A stretch of DNA of 64,000 nt from Arthrobacter terrae (GCF_015708085.1 NZ_JADNYM010000006.1:124001-188000); one strand, 5' to 3'. Counted from the first letter of the stretch, positions 23,784 through 30,938 are shown. The notes: a model not told the origin generated them from the sequence alone. Program-made: numbers and translations.

Positions 23784-23857
23784 CGGATCATCCTCCATGA
23801 CGCAGAAAGTGAGCGCAAAGCGGCCGCACGGTAGAGCCCCTGATTTCGGGGCACTAC

Positions 23858-24316
23858 TTATGTCAGGAGGGCGTAATCGAAGTCAGGCAGGTACAGCGAC
23901 CGTTCCTTGGGGGCGTACGGCGTCAGGAGCAGTTTCATGCCGGCCTCTGCCGGGGTCCGGTCAGCCTTGCGCTGGTTGCACACAAAGCAGCAACCCACCA
24001 GGTTCAGCCATGTGTTCAGACCTCCCCTGGACTGCGGGATCACATGGTCGACCGTCTCGGCCCTGCCTTTCGTGCAGTAGGCGCACCGGCCATCACGGCG
24101 CTTCACCGCCTCCTTACTGCAGCTCGGACGCGTCTGCCACGTCATCTTCACGTAGCGGATCAGACGCAAAACCACAGGTCGCGCGAAGGGGCCGAACAGG
24201 TCGCCGTCGTCTTTGAGGATTTCGGCCACCCCGCGGTGGACCATCCCGATAGCATGCTTCAAGGAGACCCGGTGCATCGGTTCGTACCCTGCGTTGAGTA
24301 CCAGAACACTGTCCAT
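23858..24316 (-). CDS. HNH endonuclease
   Basis: This 152-residue protein has a zinc-supported HNH motif. It reads CAYCTKGRAETVDHVIPQSRGG, then W-x-N-L-V and CFVCNQRKADRTP (C-x2-C ... DH ... N ... C-x2-C). The N-terminal segment VLNAGYEPMHRVSLKHAI is typical of stand-alone bacterial HNH proteins of the Arthrobacter/Mycobacterium type. It may nick or cut DNA. The ATG at 24316 (or the preceding GTG) follows AGGAAGGGGAG. Confidence 0.88.
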   Translation of the reverse strand: MDSVLVLNAGYEPMHRVSLKHAIGMVHRGVAEILKDDGDLFGPFARPVVLRLIRYVKMTWQTRPSCSKEAVKRRDGRCAYCTKGRAETVDHVIPQSRGGLNTWLNLVGCCFVCNQRKADRTPAEAGMKLLLTPYAPKERSLYLPDFDYALLT

Positions 24317-24424
24317 CACATCTGCTCCCCTTCCTGTGTTCGCGGTTCCTGACTGGCATATCTGCCCCCGTAGGTGAGGGCGGGAATTGATCGGGAATCC
24401 AAGCGAACGCGAAAGGGTTTCGGG

Positions 24425-24501
24425 TGGTTCCTCGCCGAGGATTCGAACCTACGACCGTCCGGTTCCAAAGACCGGTGTGCTGCCAGTTACACCAACGAGG
24501 A
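24425..24501 (-). tRNA. tRNA-Gln(TTG)
   Basis: Cloverleaf with anticodon loop TTTGGAA, acceptor TCCTCGT/GCGAGGA, discriminator A and an encoded CCA (24427-24425). It is the only tRNA here with its own CCA, so it may have a different origin. It lies between trxB and the HNH gene. Confidence 0.85.
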
Positions 24502-24508
24502 TCGGCTG

Positions 24509-25489
24509 TTAGGCTGTGGCCGCCTCCAGCACGGCCGGAGCGGTATGTGCGAGGTAATTCTCCACGTCCTGGGCTGCGGCGCAGCCTGACGCGGCTGCGG
24601 TGATGGCCTGGCGGTACCGTGCGTCGATGACGTCACCGGCGGCGAACACCCCTCGTTCCGAGGTCTGTGAGGTGCGGCCGTTGACCCAGATGCAGCCACT
24701 GAAGCTGTCCAGGTCCAGCTGTCCCTGCACCAAAGCGGTGCGCGGGTCGTTGCCGATCGCGATGAACAGCCCCTCAACGGGCACCGTGTAGGGGTGCTCC
24801 CGGTCCCCGGATTGGAGGATGAGCCCGATGACTTTGTCTTCGCCGAGGATGCCAGTGACCGCAGTGTTGAACTCGACGGAGATTTTCGGGTGGGCGAGGA
24901 CCCTGTCGGCCATGATTTTGGAGGCCCGCAGCTGGTCCCCGCGGACGATGAGGTGGACTACTGTGGCGAACTTGGTCAGGAACAGGGCCTCTTCGGCGGC
25001 GGAGTCTCCTCCACCGACGACTGCGACCTCCAGGTCTTGGAAGAACGATCCGTCGCACGTGGCGCAATACGACACGCCATGGCCGGAGAGGGCGTCCTCG
25101 TTGGGCAGGCCAAGCTTGCGGTGGGCGGATCCAGTGGAGATGATGACCGACCGTGCGTAATGGACGTCCCCGTCAGTGGTGGTGACCTTCTTGATGGGCC
25201 CCTCCAATTCGAGCGCTGTCGCGTCCTCAAAGAGGATTTCAGCGCCGAAACGTTCGGCCTGGGCTTCGAAGTTAGCCATCAGGTCCGGTCCGTCGATACC
25301 TTCCGGGAAACCAGGATAGTTTTCGACCTCAGTGGTCTTCATGAGCTCCCCGCCAGGTTCCATCATTCCCGCAATGATCAGAGGCTTCAGGTTGGCCCGT
25401 CCGGTGTAGATACCTGCCGTGTAGCCGGCGGGACCGGAGCCTACGATGATGACGTCGCGGACGGTGTCGGCGGGAATTGGGGTGCTCAC
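24509..25489 (-). CDS. trxB: Thioredoxin reductase
   Basis: This 326-residue flavoprotein passes electrons from NADPH to thioredoxin. The FAD-binding GSGPAGYTAGIYTGRA is at the N-terminus, and the redox centre CATC (YCATCDGSFF) at about residue 140. NADPH-binding GGGDSAAEEA follows, with the C-terminal GVFAAGDV. Start GTG 25489 has AGAGAA upstream. tRNA genes flank it on both sides, with no thioredoxin in view, so it would act on a host or distant thioredoxin. Element-borne reductases may supply reducing power for ribonucleotide reductase. Confidence 0.93.
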   Translation of the reverse strand: MSTPIPADTVRDVIIVGSGPAGYTAGIYTGRANLKPLIIAGMMEPGGELMKTTEVENYPGFPEGIDGPDLMANFEAQAERFGAEILFEDATALELEGPIKKVTTTDGDVHYARSVIISTGSAHRKLGLPNEDALSGHGVSYCATCDGSFFQDLEVAVVGGGDSAAEEALFLTKFATVVHLIVRGDQLRASKIMADRVLAHPKISVEFNTAVTGILGEDKVIGLILQSGDREHPYTVPVEGLFIAIGNDPRTALVQGQLDLDSFSGCIWVNGRTSQTSERGVFAAGDVIDARYRQAITAAASGCAAAQDVENYLAHTAPAVLEAATA

Positions 25490-25520
25490 GAAGTTCTCTT
25501 TCTGATGGTGTTGGTGCTTG

Positions 25521-25591
25521 AGGCGCCGACGGGACTCGAACCCGTGTGAGCAGCTTTGCAGGCTGGTGGATGGCCGCTCTCCCACGGCGCC
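25521..25591 (-). tRNA. tRNA-Cys(GCA)
   Basis: Anticodon loop CTGCAAA, acceptor GGCGCCG/CGGCGCC, discriminator T. No encoded CCA. Located just upstream of trxB. Confidence 0.9.
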
Positions 25592-25594
25592 AGA

Positions 25595-25610
25595 GCCGCC
25601 CGAGGGCGGC
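25595..25610 (-). terminator. Hairpin between a small ORF and tRNA-Cys
   Basis: Perfect stem GCCGCCC / GGGCGGC. No U-run, so it could be a processing site instead. Confidence 0.35.
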
Positions 25611-25619
25611 GGGGTGCTG

Positions 25620-25793
25620 TTAGACGCTGACCAGTTCTGCCGACTCCTTAACGGGCGCCGCAGCGTCTTCGGGATCTACAGTGCCCAGGAATTCCAGGGC
25701 GTCGGTGGCAGCTTTGTCATCCATACGGGTGAACAGCAGTCGGGTACTGACGAAGCTTTTCAGCTTGTGGTCAACAGGATGTTGCGGTGACAT
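25620..25793 (-). CDS. Small hypothetical protein, 57 aa
   Basis: It begins MSPQHPVDHK and continues LLFTRMDDKAATDALEFL, then an acidic tail. AGGA lies before the ATG at 25793, and the ORF follows a P2 promoter. Function unknown. It probably heads the trxB/tRNA-Cys unit. Confidence 0.5.
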   Translation of the reverse strand: MSPQHPVDHKLKSFVSTRLLFTRMDDKAATDALEFLGTVDPEDAAAPVKESAELVSV

Positions 25794-25832
25794 AGGGTTC
25801 CTCATCGGTGGTGCCGGTGTTATCTGGCTATC

Positions 25833-25856
25833 CCTATGCGGCGGCGCCAGCGACGG
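25833..25856 (-). promoter_or_regulatory. P2 promoter (25793 gene and probably tRNA-Cys/trxB)
   Basis: CCGTC (25856-25852), 13 nt, CATAGG (25838-25833). Confidence 0.6.
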
Positions 25857-25860
25857 CCGC

Positions 25861-26400
25861 TTAGCACCACTGGATGGTGCGGCGGCGATTGATGGCGAAG
25901 TCTGCCAGCTCCCGCAGCGCGGCAAGCCTGTCCTCTGAATATCCGACCGGCCGGCCCATATGGACGATGGTCACACCGCCCAGTCCCGTCTCCTGGCGCG
26001 CGGGGATCCCGGCATCTGACGGGCTGACCGCCTGGGCCAGCAGAACCCGCCCAAGGAAGTCCTCGGCGGATACGGAACCGCTGAGGCAGCCGCCCTCGTC
26101 GGACTCGGAGTCAAGCCCGAGAAGCTCCAGCAGGTGCCGGGCGTTGACGTTGGTGACGTTCAGGTCCGGGGCGGGGTCCGACTCGATGGCCTCGATGTGC
26201 ATCAGGCCAAAGGAGCAGCAGTCCACATCGCCGCAGACAGCGAGGCCGCCGGTGTAGCCGTGCGCGTCCAGCTCACCCTGCAGGAACACTCGGGCGTCCT
26301 CATAGGAACCGAAGCGGTGCTCCGTTCTGCCGTTGTCGTGACCGCAGGTGAAGGCGAAGCCGGTAATCGGGCTGGGCTCGGTGCTGAAAGTGATGGACAT
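25861..26400 (-). CDS. Hypothetical protein, 179 aa
   Basis: It begins MSITFSTEPS and contains a Cys/His cluster (FAFTCGHDNGR, CGDVDCCSFG) that may bind metal. An acidic middle and a helical C-terminus (EDRLAALRELADFAINRRR) follow. GAGAGGAAC lies upstream of the ATG. Monocistronic from a P1 promoter. No family is recognised. The C-terminal style matches many actinophage proteins. Confidence 0.65.
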   Translation of the reverse strand: MSITFSTEPSPITGFAFTCGHDNGRTEHRFGSYEDARVFLQGELDAHGYTGGLAVCGDVDCCSFGLMHIEAIESDPAPDLNVTNVNARHLLELLGLDSESDEGGCLSGSVSAEDFLGRVLLAQAVSPSDAGIPARQETGLGGVTIVHMGRPVGYSEDRLAALRELADFAINRRRTIQWC

Positions 26401-26441
26401 TTTTTGAGTTCCTCTCGGATGCGAAGACCGGAGGCTTCCGG

Positions 26442-26460
26442 TACTACTCATGTGTGCGGA
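26442..26460 (-). promoter_or_regulatory. P1 promoter (179-aa gene)
   Basis: TCCGCACACAT box (26460-26450), +1 predicted at A26442. Confidence 0.65.
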
Positions 26461-26593
26461 GGGCAGGGGATGTCTTCCCACACGAGACGCACCTGGCCAA
26501 AAATGTTCTGCACCCCTGGCGACTTCTATTCGTGCGGCCTGCGGTAGTACAGTCTTCACACCGGGCGGACCGCCGGGCCAGGAGGCAGACGCC

Positions 26594-27541
26594 ATGATGG
26601 ACAACACCCGTTCAAACACGTGGTTTAAGCGACAATTCGATCGGGCTGGAGCAGGGCTAACTGAGCAGCTTCCCTTTATCCGCACGATGTTGGCTGCCAT
26701 TATTATCGGGTCTGCTCTGCTCCTCAGCCTGCTTGAAGTCGGGGCAGCTCTATTCAACGCAGGTTCGGGTGTTGCCTCTGAGGCGACGAATACGGCCAAT
26801 TTCTCAGCCGGTACAGCCCCTGAGCAGTCTGTTCTGAAAATTGTCTTCCTGTTTATGCTGATGCTCTCACTTGTCGGGTACGGGCCCTATTTTGGCCAAC
26901 GTGTTACCCGATGGGGGATGGCAGGGTTCTTTGCCGCATTTGCCTGGACTCTGGCCGGCATGGTTGGCGCCCAGTTGCTTGTAGCCCTGTGGCCCTCACC
27001 CGGGACCAGCGGCGTGACGGGAAACGTCGCCCAAGTATGGGCTCGGCAGACAGTTCTCGATCGCTTCGTAAGGGCCTCCTACGCAGCCTTCATCGAGGAG
27101 TTCCTGCTGGTCGCTGTTCCAATCGGAGCGGTGATAGCCGGGTTCAGTCTGACGCGTCAACTTCGTTCAGAACAGGCATCCGGTGAGGCTGGACGCATCA
27201 GCGCCTTTGCGCCCGCGGTCATTGCCGCCGCGGTCGGTTTTGCCTACATTTATCCACGTAGCGTCCTTCACTCTTACCAGGGGGCAAACGCGGTCCGAAG
27301 CGCCGCACTTTGGACGGCAATCAATCTGACCGTCTATCTGGTATACCGGTCCGTCTGGCCGCTTATCCTCGCCCACTTCTTTTTCGATTTCTTCATCGCC
27401 GGCGAACCCTGGGTGTCTTGGACGTCCCCTATCATCTTGACCATGCTCCTTCTGATGGCAGCCAGCTGTCTGCAGTTGCTGTCAAGGTCGAGCAATAACA
27501 AATATGGGCTGGTTCCCACCCCGGCCCTTCAATTGGGGTAA
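26594..27541 (+). CDS. CPBP-like polytopic membrane protein
   Basis: This 315-residue protein has about seven TM helices. Glu-Glu in FIEEFLLVAV, a His in YIYPRSVLHS and LILAHFFFDFF match the order of the CPBP (Abi/CAAX-protease) intramembrane metalloprotease motifs, though the Arg of EE-x3-R is missing. Members cleave prenylated or signal peptides or confer bacteriocin immunity. AGGAGG-like GGAGG lies before ATG 26594. No P1/P2 box precedes it. Codon use is slightly less GC-rich than its neighbours, which may indicate separate acquisition. Confidence 0.65.
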   Translation: MMDNTRSNTWFKRQFDRAGAGLTEQLPFIRTMLAAIIIGSALLLSLLEVGAALFNAGSGVASEATNTANFSAGTAPEQSVLKIVFLFMLMLSLVGYGPYFGQRVTRWGMAGFFAAFAWTLAGMVGAQLLVALWPSPGTSGVTGNVAQVWARQTVLDRFVRASYAAFIEEFLLVAVPIGAVIAGFSLTRQLRSEQASGEAGRISAFAPAVIAAAVGFAYIYPRSVLHSYQGANAVRSAALWTAINLTVYLVYRSVWPLILAHFFFDFFIAGEPWVSWTSPIILTMLLLMAASCLQLLSRSSNNKYGLVPTPALQLG

Positions 27542-27681
27542 CTGGCCCGGCAACGACCCGGTGACCTCATCGCGCCACCACCAGGCGTTCCCGATGGTGC
27601 TCTTTTCGGACAGGGTCTTGGGCCGGGGGAAGAGGCGTCTTAGCCTCTATTTGTGCCGTGGCGCGGACGGCGTTCCCCGCG

Positions 27682-28359
27682 TCATTCCCACCAGGTGGCG
27701 CGTGCAGGGCGAAGCTTCAAGATGTCACTGGGCGTTTCGAACAGCCCCAGATGCTCGGCCACCCAACGGACATCGTCGGGCACGAGCGGGACAATGTGGT
27801 CCACAGCTTCAGCGAAGGTCAGGTACGGCCTGAGGGCTGGAGTCCCCTCAGGACTGACGATCTGGGCAAGCCGGTCGAGCTGATGAGTGTCGTCGTCTGT
27901 GGGGTTTCCGCGCTGGTGGACGCGCATGATCGTGGTGGCGTGCTGGTTGAGACGTTGACCGCCGAGAGCGTCCATCCACAAGCCGCCGTAAGGGTGGAAT
28001 CCCCATCCGGTGTACTCGATCGAACTGGTCTCGTCTTTGGCGAAGGAAAAATCCATATCGTCGTCCTGCCGGTACCATGAGTCCGCGGACTCTGCCGGCA
28101 GCACGATCAGCGTCCCGCCGTTGAGGCTTTCGGTCCAGATGACGCAGTCTCCCAGGGTGGCGTCGTCGCGCCCGTTCAGAGTAGAGCCGCAGAATTCAAG
28201 CTCAGTGCTCAAATCCTCATCCTCCGTTGTCTTCGCTTTGGCCAGAAGCCACGCGGCGTGATCCACGAGGAGATACTTAGCGGCCTCGCCTTCCCTGTCG
28301 ATCGGGTCCTCCGCGCATGGCATTGCCCAGCCGATCGCCTTGTTAATCCTGAAACCCAT
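27682..28359 (-). CDS. Hypothetical protein, 225 aa
   Basis: It begins MGFRINKAIG. GCAGGAGGA lies upstream of the ATG at 28359. It is an acidic soluble protein containing YTGWGFHPYGGLWMDALG and two Trp/Tyr-rich stretches. No family or catalytic motif is recognised. It follows the tmRNA on the same strand but has its own P1 promoter after the tmRNA terminator. Confidence 0.65.
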   Translation of the reverse strand: MGFRINKAIGWAMPCAEDPIDREGEAAKYLLVDHAAWLLAKAKTTEDEDLSTELEFCGSTLNGRDDATLGDCVIWTESLNGGTLIVLPAESADSWYRQDDDMDFSFAKDETSSIEYTGWGFHPYGGLWMDALGGQRLNQHATTIMRVHQRGNPTDDDTHQLDRLAQIVSPEGTPALRPYLTFAEAVDHIVPLVPDDVRWVAEHLGLFETPSDILKLRPARATWWE

Positions 28360-28398
28360 GGTCGTCCTCCTGCTCTGCAGCCTGCCGTCGAGGCCTTT

Positions 28399-28417
28399 CG
28401 GAAACCATGTGTGCGGA
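28399..28417 (-). promoter_or_regulatory. P1 promoter (225-aa gene)
   Basis: TCCGCACACAT box (28417-28407), +1 predicted at G28399. Confidence 0.65.
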
Positions 28418-28426
28418 GGGCGGAGA

Positions 28427-28459
28427 AGAGCTCCCCGGCCGGGTGCGCAGGGGAGCTCT
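28427..28459 (-). terminator. Terminator after the tmRNA
   Basis: Stem AGAGCTCCCC / GGGGAGCTCT, then TCTCC, between the tmRNA 3' end and the next P1 promoter. Confidence 0.6.
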
Positions 28460-28476
28460 CCTATCGATTGCACATG

Positions 28477-28861
28477 TGGAGGTGCCGGTATTGAAACCGG
28501 GTCCACTGTCTGATTCCGAACTCTTCTACGGGTGTAGTCCGCCTTGGTGCTTATCGACCCGGACAGTCCATGGCGGACAACGGACCGTCCCGGTCTAGCT
28601 GCTGATACGAATGCCGGCCCGCAGCGCTGCCGTCATTCGGGTGTCCTTTTTGCTGATGCCTAAACCGCGGCCGAAACCATTTGCCTGATGCGGTTTGAGA
28701 CAGACCACGCATGGGGTCCCGGCTCCGTCAGGAGGCCAGGGCGTAGTCGTTGCGAGTTGCGTTGGCATCTCTGGGTGCCCGGATTTTTGAAAGGATTCCC
28801 GTGCGCTTCCTTACCCGCTTCTTTCCGGAATGATCAGACAATGTCGAAACCTGTCACCCCC
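28477..28861 (-). ncRNA. ssrA: tmRNA (trans-translation RNA)
   Basis: A 385-nt RNA. The 5' end GGGGGTGACAGGTTTCGACA carries the universal tmRNA signature GGTTTCGAC. The 3' end has a T-arm with loop TTCAATA and an acceptor strand CACCTCC that pairs with GGGGGTG, plus discriminator A and no encoded CCA. The tag frame runs from 28766 to 28728 and encodes ANATRNDYALAS followed by TGA. tmRNA with SmpB frees stalled ribosomes and marks the product for proteolysis. The tag ends in LAS rather than the usual LAA. It is the last gene of the tRNA island. Element-borne tmRNAs are known in mycobacteriophages of the Bxz1 type. No smpB is visible. Confidence 0.88.
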
Positions 28862-28887
28862 TTTATAAGGCCGCCGAAGCAGCCTCG

Positions 28888-28974
28888 TGAGGACCAGCGG
28901 ACTCGAACCACTGACCTTGGGGATAGATGAAGGGCACCCTCCTATCCCCCGCTCTACCACTGAGCTAGGTCCCC
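28888..28974 (-). tRNA. tRNA-like gene with expanded anticodon arm, identity undetermined
   Basis: Acceptor GGGGACC/GGTCCTC, D-arm and T-arm (GTGG-TTCGAGT-CCGC) are normal. The anticodon arm is not: GGGGATAG/CTATCCCC closes a 15-nt loop that can itself fold AGGG-TG-CCCT, where 5 bp and 7 nt are expected. About 14 extra bases are inserted. No anticodon can be assigned. Confidence 0.55.
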
Positions 28975-29130
28975 GTACACGGTTTCCGGCCCCCGAACAG
29001 AACCGGTCACCGCTTACCGTTTTGATCCCCAGCTCGGCAACTGGCTGCTTCGTTCACGAACTACCTCCCACTACGCGGGCGTTCAGCCGGGCGGAAGCAC
29101 CCGTGCCGTGCCCGTGTTCGGCGGGCCTGA

Positions 29131-29149
29131 CTTCTCTCATGTGTACGGC
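29131..29149 (-). promoter_or_regulatory. P1 variant promoter upstream of the tRNA-like/tmRNA genes
   Basis: GCCGTACACAT (29149-29139; C changed to T in the box), +1 predicted at G29131. Region 28975-29130 holds only two tiny ORFs (29 and 16 codons), neither convincing. Confidence 0.5.
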
Positions 29150-29169
29150 AGATAAAGAATGTCTCCCCA

Positions 29170-29197
29170 CGCGCCGTTCCACCGACTGAGCTACGCC
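29170..29197 (-). pseudogene. Possible tRNA 5'-half remnant
   Basis: GGCGTAGCTCAGTCGGTGGAAC looks like an acceptor plus D-arm, but no anticodon arm or T-arm follows before the P1 variant promoter. Confidence 0.35.
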
Positions 29198-29219
29198 TTT
29201 CGGCGCATTTGGGTGCCCG

Positions 29220-29292
29220 TGCCATCGGCGGGATTCAAACCCGCGACCGGCGGATTAGAAATCCGCTGCTCTATCCGCTGAGCTACGAAGGC
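29220..29292 (-). tRNA. tRNA-Arg(TCT)
   Basis: Anticodon stem-loop GCGGA-TTTCTAA-TCCGC. Acceptor GCCTTCG/CGATGGC with one T-T mismatch, discriminator A, no CCA. Confidence 0.88.
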
Positions 29293-29316
29293 GTGACGGC
29301 GCACAAGGCGCCTCCG

Positions 29317-29389
29317 AGCCGGCGACGGGGATCGAACCCGCAACCTCCTGGTTGGAAGCCAGGCGCCCTACCTTCGGGGCTTCGACGGC
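29317..29389 (-). tRNA. tRNA-Gly(TCC)
   Basis: Anticodon stem-loop CCTGG-CTTCCAA-CCAGG. Acceptor GCCGTCG/CGCCGGC with one mismatch; unusually GC-rich D-arm (GCCC/GGGC); no CCA. Confidence 0.88.
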
Positions 29390-29408
29390 ATTGATACTGC
29401 TGGGCCCG

Positions 29409-29570
29409 CTACAGGCGCCAGGAGATCCCTTTTCCGAGTCGAATGGTGACCCGGCCGCGGGAGTTGACAGTGATGGGACCGGCCTTGCGCGACGCCGAGA
29501 TGCCCGACTTGGAAACGTTCAGCCGGGTCTTCTTGCCGAGCTTCATGGTCTTGCGGAAACTGAGGCCCAC
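29409..29570 (-). CDS. DUF4236-type protein, 53 aa, inside the tRNA island
   Basis: It begins (GTG) VGLSFRKTMKLGKKTRLN and then VSKSGISAS, a close match to the DUF4236 pattern (F-R-K-S-x-K-x-G-P-x-x-R-L-N-x-S-K-S-G-x-S). That family occurs in many bacteria with no known function. CGAAGGAG lies before the start. Its P1 box coincides with the 3' end of tRNA-Ser. A 22-codon leader ORF starts in the P1 region and overlaps it. It separates tRNA-Gly from tRNA-Ser. Confidence 0.7.
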   Translation of the reverse strand: MGLSFRKTMKLGKKTRLNVSKSGISASRKAGPITVNSRGRVTIRLGKGISWRL

Positions 29571-29601
29571 GGGGTCTCCTTCGATAGTTGGACTGTCTGG
29601 G

Positions 29602-29620
29602 TGAACTTCATGTGTGCGGC
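29602..29620 (-). promoter_or_regulatory. P1 promoter overlapping the 3' end of tRNA-Ser
   Basis: GCCGCACACAT (29620-29610); the first four bases are the last bases of tRNA-Ser. +1 predicted at G29602. Confidence 0.6.
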
Positions 29621-29703
29621 GAGAGGGAGATTCGAACTCCCGGCCCGGTTTCCCGGGCGACTGTTTTCAAGGCAGCTGCGTTTGGCCGCTCCGCCACCTC
29701 GCC
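29617..29703 (-). tRNA. tRNA-Ser(TGA)
   Basis: Anticodon loop CTTGAAA, long variable arm (CGCCCGG-GAAA-CCGGG), acceptor GGCGAGG/TCTCGCC, discriminator G, no CCA. Confidence 0.9.
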
Positions 29704-29717
29704 ATTCTTTTACTGCG

Positions 29718-29791
<74 letters not shown>

Positions 29792-29831
29792 TTGCGCACT
29801 GATGGCCGTAGCCGGAACGTGCAGTTCCATG

Positions 29832-29905
29832 AGCCTCCTGCCGGATTCGAACCGGCGACCCTTCGCTTACAAAACGAACGCTCTGGCCAGCTGAGCTAAG
29901 GAGGC
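29832..29905 (-). tRNA. tRNA-Thr(TGT)
   Basis: Anticodon stem-loop TTCGT-TTTGTAA-GCGAA. Acceptor GCCTCCT/AGGAGGC, discriminator T. Confidence 0.9.
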
Positions 29906-30019
29906 AGGTGGAGGCTTTCCTGCCAGGCCTGGCTTTGGGCCTCCCGCCGTATCGTGGCGTTACCCCGTCCGCGTTTTTGACGCCATCCGTTGCCGGGGAC
30001 CTTGGTTTGCGGAATCCAG

Positions 30020-30092
30020 TGCCTGCACAGGGACTCGAACCCCGGACAACCTGCGTGTGAAGCAGGTGCTCTGCCAACTGAGCTATACAGGC
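30020..30092 (-). tRNA. tRNA-Val(CAC)
   Basis: Anticodon stem-loop CCTGC-TTCACAC-GCAGG. Acceptor GCCTGTA/TGCAGGC, discriminator A. Confidence 0.92.
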
Positions 30093-30206
30093 GCTGACCT
30101 ATGTTTCATTCCGCCGCCGTTGACCGGCCGGCCCGTCGGCGGAACTTGGACCACCGGCCCCTTGCGGGCTCTTCGACTGCGCATAGGCCTACGCAGCGGT
30201 GTCCAA

Positions 30207-30225
30207 CACCTTCCATGTGTGCGGC
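30207..30225 (-). promoter_or_regulatory. P1 promoter inside the tRNA island
   Basis: GCCGCACACAT (30225-30215), +1 predicted at G30207, 114 nt upstream of tRNA-Val. The rest of the gap 30093-30314 holds no convincing ORF. A short GGAGA-CTT-TCTCC hairpin precedes the box. Confidence 0.6.
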
Positions 30226-30314
30226 ATCCGGAGAAAGTCTCCCCGTCATCCCATGCGCCGAAGGAATACCCGCCTGAGATCACCACGAAGGATGGTCCAG
30301 TGCAGCTTCCGTCG

Positions 30315-30391
30315 TGCCCGCCCCCGGACTTGAACCGGGAACAATGACTGCATTTTGAGTGCAGCGCCTCTACCAATTGGGCCAGGCGGGC
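30315..30391 (-). tRNA. tRNA-Leu(CAA) with short variable arm
   Basis: Anticodon stem-loop CTGCA-CTCAAAA-TGCAG. Acceptor GCCCGCC/GGCGGGC. The variable region is only about 8 nt, shorter than the usual class II arm. Confidence 0.85.
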
Positions 30392-30409
30392 GAGATGTTT
30401 CATGATGCG

Positions 30410-30484
<75 letters not shown>

Positions 30485-30555
30485 CAGCTCCAGTGGGTAT
30501 TGATCCCCCGTCACCGACCTGAGAAGCCGGCGTCCCGCCATCAGACGATGGAGCC
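30485..30555 (-). tRNA. tRNA-Glu(CTC)
   Basis: Anticodon stem-loop CCGGC-TTCTCAG-GTCGG. The T-loop is ATCAATA instead of TTCRANN. Only one base separates it from tRNA-Arg(ACG). Confidence 0.8.
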
Positions 30556-30602
30556 AAGTTATTGCGAGCCCTCATCTCTATGAATCGGGCAATTGTGTTG
30601 AG

Positions 30603-30676
30603 GGTGAGTGACGGGGCTCGAACCCGCGACCTCCTGGACCACAACCAGGCGCTCTGCCATCTGAGCTACACCCACC
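30603..30676 (-). tRNA. tRNA-His(GTG)
   Basis: Anticodon stem-loop CCTGG-TTGTGGT-CCAGG. Acceptor GTGGGTG/CACTCAC with G-1 opposite discriminator C. Confidence 0.9.
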
Positions 30677-30723
30677 ATGCGGCGCACACCGCCGCGTTTT
30701 CGCGTGCCAACGGCGGCGCCTCA

Positions 30724-30795
30724 AACCCGATGCCGGGATTGATCCGGCGACCTCGTTCTTACCAAGGACGCGACCTGCTGCTGAGCTAAGCGGGC
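30724..30795 (-). tRNA. tRNA-Thr(GGT)
   Basis: Anticodon stem-loop CGTCC-TTGGTAA-GAACG with one C-A mismatch. T-loop ATCAATC, again not the canonical TTC start. Confidence 0.78.
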
Positions 30796-30820
30796 GGACC
30801 TTGCAAGGGGTAATCCCCCG

Positions 30821-30895
30821 CGGAATAGATGGGATTCGAACCCGCGTTCTCCCGCGTGACAGGCGGGTGCTCTAGGCCATCTGAGCCACTACTCC
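30821..30895 (-). tRNA. tRNA-Asp(GTC)
   Basis: Anticodon stem-loop CCCGC-CTGTCAC-GCGGG. Acceptor GGAGTAG/CTATTCC, discriminator G. Confidence 0.9.
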
Positions 30896-30938
30896 ATATC
30901 CGGGCTCTTACCGGACCGCAATGCGGTGCTTGCATTCG

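Noticed and set aside
25595-25610. CRISPR-like or riboswitch element near tRNA-Cys
   Set aside because: Only a single short hairpin, no repeats and no conserved aptamer pattern.
28741-28861. Protein-coding ORF in the tmRNA region (minus strand, Cys-containing)
   Set aside because: GGTTTCGAC 5' signature, matched acceptor strands and the ALAS tag identify a tmRNA.
30093-30314. Additional tRNA in the gap
   Set aside because: No T-arm or acceptor pairing could be found.
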